64,000 nt of DNA, from positions 62,001 through 126,000 of the forward strand of contig NZ_LN651331.1 of NCBI RefSeq assembly GCF_000826525.2, read 5' to 3'. This DNA comes from Mobilicoccus massiliensis (GTDB taxonomy: Bacteria; Actinomycetota; Actinomycetes; Actinomycetales; Dermatophilaceae). A model generated the notes under the pieces. It did no database searches. It saw only the letters and a program-made list of their open reading frames with translations, and was not told the origin of the DNA. Shown piece after piece: positions 59,539 to 64,000 of this stretch (within the stretch, counting starts at the first letter, position 1; every line of letters begins with the position of its first letter). The translations under genes were made by a program, and so were the position numbers.

Positions 59539-60303
59539 ATGTCGCACGTCCGCCGCCTCGTCGGAGTCGGTCTCGGCCCGGGTGATCCCGAGTTGCTCAC
59601 GTGCCGCGCGATCCGCGTGCTGGGCGAGGCCGGGCTCGTGCTCGTGCCCCCGGGGGAGGAGACGGAGGCGTCGGGGCTGCCCGAGACCGTCGTGCGCTCC
59701 CACCTCGGTGAGGCGGCGCCCGTCGTGGCCCTCGACGTGCCCGCCGGCGAGGAGTCCGAAGAGGTGGTCGACTCCGCGCTGGAGTCGGGGGCCGTCGAGG
59801 CGGTGACTCGCGCGTTCGCCGCGGGCACGCAGACCGTCGTCTTCGCGACGCTCGGAGATCCGAGCGTCTATTCGGTGTTCGGGCGTGTGACCCGGGCGGT
59901 ACTCGACCGCGATCCACGGGTGGAGGTCGAGGTCGTGCCGGGCATCACCGCGATGCAGGCACTCGCGGCGGCGAGCCGGACACCGCTCGTGGAGGGCACC
60001 GAGTCCCTCACCCTCGTACCCGCGACGGCCGGGCTCGCGACGTTCACCGACGCGCTCGAACACTCCGACACGGTCGTCGCCTACCGGGGTGGCCGCTACC
60101 TCGCGGCGATGCACGGCGAGCTCAGCCGGCGAGGCCGTCTCGACGGGGCGGTGCTCGGCGAGCACGTCGGTCTGGCGGACGAGTGCATCACCGCCCTCGA
60201 CCGCGCCTCGCACGGGGAGGGCCCGGCCGGGCTCGCGTCGCCGCCGTCCTCACACGCCACGACGGTCATCGTCCCGGCCGCTCGCGAAGACCGCCGCCGA
60301 TGA
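59539..60303 (+). CDS. cobI: precorrin-2 C20-methyltransferase
   Basis: SAM-dependent tetrapyrrole methylase making precorrin-3A. 254 residues from ATG 59539 with CAGGAGGAG upstream. LVGVGLGPGDPELLTCRAIRVL, a FATLGDPSVYSVFGRV motif, and VVPGITAMQALAAASRTPL identify CobI/CbiL. First of four coupled genes (cobI-cbiE-cobE-like-cobM) with 3-4 bp overlaps. Confidence 0.94.
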   Translation: MSHVRRLVGVGLGPGDPELLTCRAIRVLGEAGLVLVPPGEETEASGLPETVVRSHLGEAAPVVALDVPAGEESEEVVDSALESGAVEAVTRAFAAGTQTVVFATLGDPSVYSVFGRVTRAVLDRDPRVEVEVVPGITAMQALAAASRTPLVEGTESLTLVPATAGLATFTDALEHSDTVVAYRGGRYLAAMHGELSRRGRLDGAVLGEHVGLADECITALDRASHGEGPAGLASPPSSHATTVIVPAAREDRRR

Positions 60304-61550
60304 GTCCGGCGGGTGAGGCGGCTCCGAGCGGGGCGGGCTCGACCGATGACGGGCATCCGAGGAGTGAGCGTGCCCTCCCGGTGAGGGTTCTCGGGTACAT
60401 CGGCGAGGCCGCGCCCCTGTCCGCCTCGGCGCGGCGGGCCATCGCGGAGGCCGATCTCGTCGTCGGCGGCCGCCGCCACCTCGAGGCGTTCGACGTGCCG
60501 TCGAGCAGGCGGGTCGTCCTCGGCCCCCTCGATCCGGCCATCGAGACCCTGCGGAGCCGTGGGCCGCGCCGGGCGGTGGTCGTGGCCAGCGGAGATCCGG
60601 GGTTCTTCGGCATCGTTCGACGCCTGCGCGCCGCGGGTGTGGAGATCGTCGTCGAGCCCGGTCCCTCCGCCTGCGCGGTTGCGTTCGGCCGGCTCGGGCA
60701 GCCGTGGGAGGAGGCACAGGTCGTCTCGACGGTCGGCCGCGATCTGCGCCGCGCGCTCAACGTCGTTCGTGCCCACCGCCTCGTCGCGGTGATGACCACC
60801 GTGGGAGCCGGATTGCGTGAGATCGCCGCCGGTCTCGAGGCGTGGCCCCGGCGTCTCGCGCTCGTTGAGCGCATCGGCGAACCCGACGAGCGCGTGCGAT
60901 GGTTCACCGTGGCCGAGGCCCTCGACCTCGATCCGGCCGACATCGCCGAGCCCAACGTCGTCGTGGCAGCGGCCGACGAGCATTGGCCCGAGAACTCGGA
61001 AACCTCACTCGGCCCGTCCGCCGGGTCCGGCATGCCGTGGCGGTTGGGCGATCGTGGTGCTCATCCTGACGCCGCGCGAGTGCGCGACGACGTGCTCTCC
61101 GCTCTCGTCACCGGCGCCTTCGGCATCGGCCCGGGCGACCTCGTCGGGCTGGCAGGCGACGGCATCGACCTTCTCGGAGCAGCAGTGGCCGAGCGGGGGG
61201 CAGCGGTGATGCGGGTCGATGGCGGCGTCGATGCCTCCAGCCCCGTCGTCACGGCGCACGGGCGGCTGCCCCGCCTCGAACGGGCCGACGTCGTCTGCGT
61301 CTCGCTCACCGGCGGTGTCTGGCCCGACGTCGAGCTCGTCGCCGACGCGGGTGCCGGCGAGCTCGCGCGGGGGGTGGCGATGGTCACCGACGACGCGGGA
61401 TACGACCGGGCCGCATCGGTGCTCGTCCTGCTCGGCGAGGCGTTCGACACCCGGGTTCTGCCGGTGCCGGTCGCGACGACGCTCGACGGCTCGCACGACG
61501 AACGCCCTCACCCCGGCCCCTACCTCTTCCTCGCTCGCCGGCGGTCGTGA
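60300..61550 (+). CDS. cbiE: precorrin-6Y methyltransferase CbiE with extra C-terminal domain
   Basis: 416 residues. After a 30-residue leader, residues about 31-235 are a CbiE tetrapyrrole methylase: [64 protein letters not shown] and LVERIGEPDERVRWFTV. Residues about 250-416 form a second domain with a Rossmann-like pattern (GIGPGDLVGLAGDGIDLLGAAVAERGAAVMRVD) in the place where CobL proteins have CbiT. It lacks the CbiT motif GAGSGSIGIEW, and a complete CbiT is encoded at 56970-57575. The second domain is therefore either a degenerate CbiT-like partner or an unrelated addition. Confidence 0.88.
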   Translation: MSPAGEAAPSGAGSTDDGHPRSERALPVRVLGYIGEAAPLSASARRAIAEADLVVGGRRHLEAFDVPSSRRVVLGPLDPAIETLRSRGPRRAVVVASGDPGFFGIVRRLRAAGVEIVVEPGPSACAVAFGRLGQPWEEAQVVSTVGRDLRRALNVVRAHRLVAVMTTVGAGLREIAAGLEAWPRRLALVERIGEPDERVRWFTVAEALDLDPADIAEPNVVVAAADEHWPENSETSLGPSAGSGMPWRLGDRGAHPDAARVRDDVLSALVTGAFGIGPGDLVGLAGDGIDLLGAAVAERGAAVMRVDGGVDASSPVVTAHGRLPRLERADVVCVSLTGGVWPDVELVADAGAGELARGVAMVTDDAGYDRAASVLVLLGEAFDTRVLPVPVATTLDGSHDERPHPGPYLFLARRRS

Positions 61551-62062
61551 TGGACGATCATTCGGCGACGAGCGCCGGCCCGACGGCCGCGGGGGCTGCG
61601 CGCGTGGACGACGAGACCGTCAGCGACGCCACGGCACCCCTGGTGGTCGGCATCGGCGCCCGATCCGGTGCCGGTGCGGCGCAGATTCGCTCGCACCTCG
61701 CCTCGGTCCTCGCCGAGCACGGCCTGGAGCCGAACCGCGTGCAGGTCGTCGCGACGATCGACGCCCGCCGCGAGGGTGGGGTGGCCGATCTGTCGGCCGA
61801 GCTGGTGGCCGAGCTACGCACCTTTCCCGCCACGCTGCTCGACGCCCAGCCCGTGCCCACGCGGTCGTCGAGCGGTTCCGCAGTCGTGCGAGCCCTCGGC
61901 ACGGCCAGCGTCGCCGAGGCCGCGGTCGTCGCCACCGGCGCGCGCCTCATCGTCCCCAAACACTCGGCGGCCGGTTCGACCATCGCCGTCGGGCTCACCA
62001 CGCCACCATGCGCGCGGCCGTCCGCTGCGCCGTCGACCTCCGACGAGAAGGAGTCCTCGTGA
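61547..62062 (+). CDS. CbiG-C / CobE-like cobalamin biosynthesis protein
   Basis: 171 residues; GTG 61547 or ATG 61550. The core VVGIGARSGAGAAQIRSHLASVLAEHGL ... FPATLLDAQPVPTRSSSGSAVV ... SVAEAAVVATGARLIVPKHSA-type pattern matches the CbiG C-terminal domain or CobE, small proteins of the cobalamin pathway. About 30 residues at each end are low complexity. It lies between cbiE and cobM with overlaps on both sides, which supports the assignment. Confidence 0.82.
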   Translation: MMDDHSATSAGPTAAGAARVDDETVSDATAPLVVGIGARSGAGAAQIRSHLASVLAEHGLEPNRVQVVATIDARREGGVADLSAELVAELRTFPATLLDAQPVPTRSSSGSAVVRALGTASVAEAAVVATGARLIVPKHSAAGSTIAVGLTTPPCARPSAAPSTSDEKESS

Positions 62063-62844
62063 CCGTGCACTTCATCGGCGCCGGCCCCGGTGCCGCCGAT
62101 CTGCTCACGCTGCGTGCCGTGCGCATCCTCGAATCGAGCCCGGTGTGTCTCTACGCGGGCGCCCTCGTGCCGCCGGAGGTGCTCGACCACTGCCCGGAGG
62201 GGGCCCGGCTCGTCGACACCGCGGACCTCGACCTCGACACGATCACGGCCGAACTCGTCGCCGCCCACGAACGGGGTGAGGACGTCGCGCGGCTGCAATC
62301 GGGCGACCTGTCGGTGTTCTCGGCGGTCTCCGAGCAGATCCGCCGGCTCGAGGCGGCGGGAGTGCCGTACTCGCTCACACCGGGCGTGCCCGCGTTCGCC
62401 GCCGCGGCGGCGGCGCTGGGGCAGGAGCTCACGGTGCCCACCGTGGGGCAGACGGTGATCCTCACGCGGGCCGCCCGTAACGCCACGGCCATGCCGCCGG
62501 GGGAGGAGCTCGACGAGCTCGCGCGCACCGGGGCGCTGCTCGTGCTGCATCTCGCGACCAACCTCGTCGAGCACGTCGTCGAGACCCTCGTGCCGCATTA
62601 CGGCGAGCACTGCCCGGCCGCGGTCGTCGCCATGGCGAGCCGGGAGGACGAGATCGTCGCACGCTGCGAGCTCGCCGATCTCGCGACGACGGTGCGCGGG
62701 CGCGGAATCCGCCGCACCGCCCTGCTGTTCGTCGGCCGCGCTCTGCAGGCCGGCGACTTCGGCGACTCCCACCTCTACTCCGCCGCGTGCGCGGCTCAAC
62801 GCCGCGAGAGCCCGCTGCCCCCGCCTCTGGTGATCGACCGCTGA
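62059..62844 (+). CDS. cobM: precorrin-4 C11-methyltransferase
   Basis: 261 residues from GTG 62059 with AAGGAG upstream. VHFIGAGPGAADLLTLRAVRIL, LYAGALVPPEVLDHCPEGA, RLQSGDLSVFSAVSEQI, the LTPGVPAFAAAAAALG loop and VGQTVILTRAARNATAMP identify CobM/CbiF. Last of the four coupled plus-strand cob genes. Confidence 0.95.
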   Translation: MTVHFIGAGPGAADLLTLRAVRILESSPVCLYAGALVPPEVLDHCPEGARLVDTADLDLDTITAELVAAHERGEDVARLQSGDLSVFSAVSEQIRRLEAAGVPYSLTPGVPAFAAAAAALGQELTVPTVGQTVILTRAARNATAMPPGEELDELARTGALLVLHLATNLVEHVVETLVPHYGEHCPAAVVAMASREDEIVARCELADLATTVRGRGIRRTALLFVGRALQAGDFGDSHLYSAACAAQRRESPLPPPLVIDR

Positions 62845-62850
62845 GCCGGC

Positions 62851-63333
62851 TCAGGCCGCGAGCGCGGTGACGATGTGGCGTTCGATGGCCGAAGGCTTGA
62901 TGACGGGGGCGAAGCGGTCGATGACCTGACCGTCGCGCCCGATGAGGAACTTGGTGAAGTTCCACTTGATGCGGTTGCCGAACCAGCCGTGCCGGCTCTC
63001 GCGCAGCCACCGCCACAGCGGGTGCGCGCGGGGGCCGTTGACGTCGATCTTGGAGAACACGGGGAACGTCACGTCGTATTCGGTGATGCAGAACTGTGCG
63101 ATGTCGGCGTCGGTGCCCGGCTCCTGTCGGGCGAACTGATTGCACGGAAAGCCGAGGACGGCGAAGCCCTGGTGCTGGCGCCGCTGCCACAGATCTTCCA
63201 GACCCAGATACTGCGGGGTGAAGCCACACCTGCTCGCCGTGTTGACGACGAGGACGACCTGATCTGCGTACACCGACAGGGCACGCATCTCACCGTCGAG
63301 CGTCCTCGCCGAGAAATCGGGGAGGGCAGTCAT
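62851..63333 (-). CDS. glutathione peroxidase family thiol peroxidase
   Basis: 160 residues from ATG 63333 with GGGGAGGGCAG-like upstream context on the coding strand absent, so the start rests on homology (MTALPDFSARTLDGE). The catalytic tetrad is present: Cys in NTASRCGFTPQY, Gln in LGFPCNQFARQEPG, Trp and Asn in IKWNFTKFLI. The second Cys in FPCNQF is typical of thioredoxin-dependent members; actinobacteria lack glutathione, so a thioredoxin or mycothiol-linked role is likely. 7 bp from the convergent cobM stop. Confidence 0.92.
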   Translation of the reverse strand: MTALPDFSARTLDGEMRALSVYADQVVLVVNTASRCGFTPQYLGLEDLWQRRQHQGFAVLGFPCNQFARQEPGTDADIAQFCITEYDVTFPVFSKIDVNGPRAHPLWRWLRESRHGWFGNRIKWNFTKFLIGRDGQVIDRFAPVIKPSAIERHIVTALAA

Positions 63334-63346
63334 GCACTCCAGCGTC

Positions 63347-63757
63347 TCAGACGAGCGCACCCTTACGCAGGATGATGCTCGAATCGCGCGCCGTCTCACC
63401 CGTGACGACGACCACAGCGGTGCCGACGAGGTTCTCGTAGAACGCCGGGCGCGGCAGGAGTTCGACCTCGACGCCCTCTCCCCAGACGGCGGTGTACTTC
63501 TCCCACCCGGCCGGCCGGTCGCCGCCCTCAGGCTCGATGAGCACGACCTGCTCCTCGGCGGTCTCGTCGAGGGGCATGAGGTGCAGCACCGCCTCGAGCA
63601 GCGTCGTCATCGGCACGCCGTCGGCCCGGATGACCTGGTGGTGGATGCTGTGCGCGGGCAGGTTGGCCTCGGCGAGGACGATCTCGTCGCCCTCGCCCAT
63701 CTCCATGAGGGCCTTGACGAGGTCGGGTGACAGCACCCGGGGGATGTGACGCAGCAT
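63347..63757 (-). CDS. RbsD/FucU-family sugar mutarotase
   Basis: 136 residues. MLRHIPRVLSPDLVKALMEMGEGDEIVLAEANLPAH with the catalytic His further on in SIHHQVIRADGV, and a C-terminal AFYENLVGTAVVVVTGE, match the FucU (L-fucose mutarotase) side of the family. No fucose or ribose catabolic gene is near, so substrate is uncertain. Located 16 bp downstream of cobJ and 13 bp upstream of the peroxidase gene on the same strand. Confidence 0.88.
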   Translation of the reverse strand: MLRHIPRVLSPDLVKALMEMGEGDEIVLAEANLPAHSIHHQVIRADGVPMTTLLEAVLHLMPLDETAEEQVVLIEPEGGDRPAGWEKYTAVWGEGVEVELLPRPAFYENLVGTAVVVVTGETARDSSIILRKGALV

Positions 63758-63773
63758 GTGAGTCTCCTTGCCT

Positions 63774-64000
63774 CAGGCGGGGGTCGGGTCGAGGTGGGTC
63801 TCATCGGGGTAGCGGCGCGGAGTCCAGACGACGAGCTCGACGTCGTCGCCCTTCTCGTCTCGGGCGTGCGCGCCGACCGAGGACGGGCCCGCGTGACGGT
63901 GGTCGACGCGCGTGCGGCTCGACCCGACGACGAGCATCGTGCGCATGTCGACGACCTCGGGGTCGAGTTCGGCGAGGGTCGTGACCGTGATGCGCTCACC
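63774..64000 (-). CDS. cobJ: precorrin-3B C17-methyltransferase, C-terminal end (partial)
   Basis: The last 75 residues of a protein whose start lies to the right of the window. The sequence GERITVTTLAELDPEVVDM followed by RTMLVVGSS is the characteristic C-terminal signature of CobJ/CbiH. It fits the surrounding precorrin cluster. The segment after about VGSSRTR is an extension ending in a Pro/Thr tail. Confidence 0.85.

Overview
The window reads as a high-GC actinobacterial chromosome, most likely Micrococcales (Dermatophilaceae, Dermacoccaceae or Intrasporangiaceae type). The evidence is very GC-rich coding sequence, many GTG starts, an actinobacterial integration host factor (mihF), an actinobacterial-type PyrR leader, a helicase-dead PriA, and the order pyrR-pyrBC-carAB-pyrKDF ... 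mihF-gmk-rpoZ-coaBC-metK ... priA-def-fmt-rsmB-rpe-rib. Two methyl-accepting chemotaxis genes, one behind a sigma-28-like promoter, suggest a motile member of the group. The genus cannot be fixed from the sequence alone.

Region 1-5204 is foreign, lower-GC and phage-like: short, tightly packed, same-strand genes joined by ATGA or TAATG overlaps, several of them small zinc-binding or HNH proteins, preceded by repeated structured intergenic modules and closed by a strong intrinsic terminator. Region 5205-6155 is non-coding and repeat-rich, and lies against a yeeE-type sulfur transport gene that has lost its C-terminal end. This looks like the scar of an integration or rearrangement.

From 6.2 to 19.6 kb follow chromosomal housekeeping genes: the truncated yeeE with a cysteine-containing leader peptide upstream, an FMN-binding glutamate synthase-like protein, a cupin, pgi, argR facing arcA, deoC, and the AmmeMemoRadiSam operon (amrB-amrA-amrS). 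Between amrB and a type II NADH dehydrogenase lies an 815-bp array of 23 copies of a 24-bp element in both orientations, forming six hairpins with identical 8-nt loops. It is the most striking unexplained structure in the window.

From 19.7 to 43.1 kb lie the complete pyrimidine operon (pyrR, pyrB, pyrC, carA, carB, pyrK, pyrD, pyrF) with translational coupling and a PyrR leader, then chorismate mutase, mihF-gmk-rpoZ-coaBC, metK, a divergent GlgC-like nucleotidyltransferase, priA, def-fmt-rsmB. From 43.2 to 52 kb are two chemotaxis receptors flanking rpe, and the riboflavin operon (ribD, ribE, a PnuC-family transporter, ribBA, ribH) behind an FMN riboswitch whose downstream helix sequesters the ribD Shine-Dalgarno site.

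From 52 to 56 kb come scattered histidine genes (hisE, hisG, hisF), a PH-domain gene disrupted by a 105-bp tandem duplication, and an FUSC-type membrane protein. The right end (56.1-64 kb) is a cobalamin (precorrin) cluster: cbiT, cobK, cobI, cbiE with an unusual C-terminal domain, a CbiG-C/CobE-like protein, cobM and the C-terminal end of cobJ. It is interleaved with a GPP34-family gene, a PIG-L deacetylase, a glutathione peroxidase and an RbsD/FucU mutarotase. A cobalamin-riboswitch-like element sits at about 56.2 kb without an obvious downstream target.
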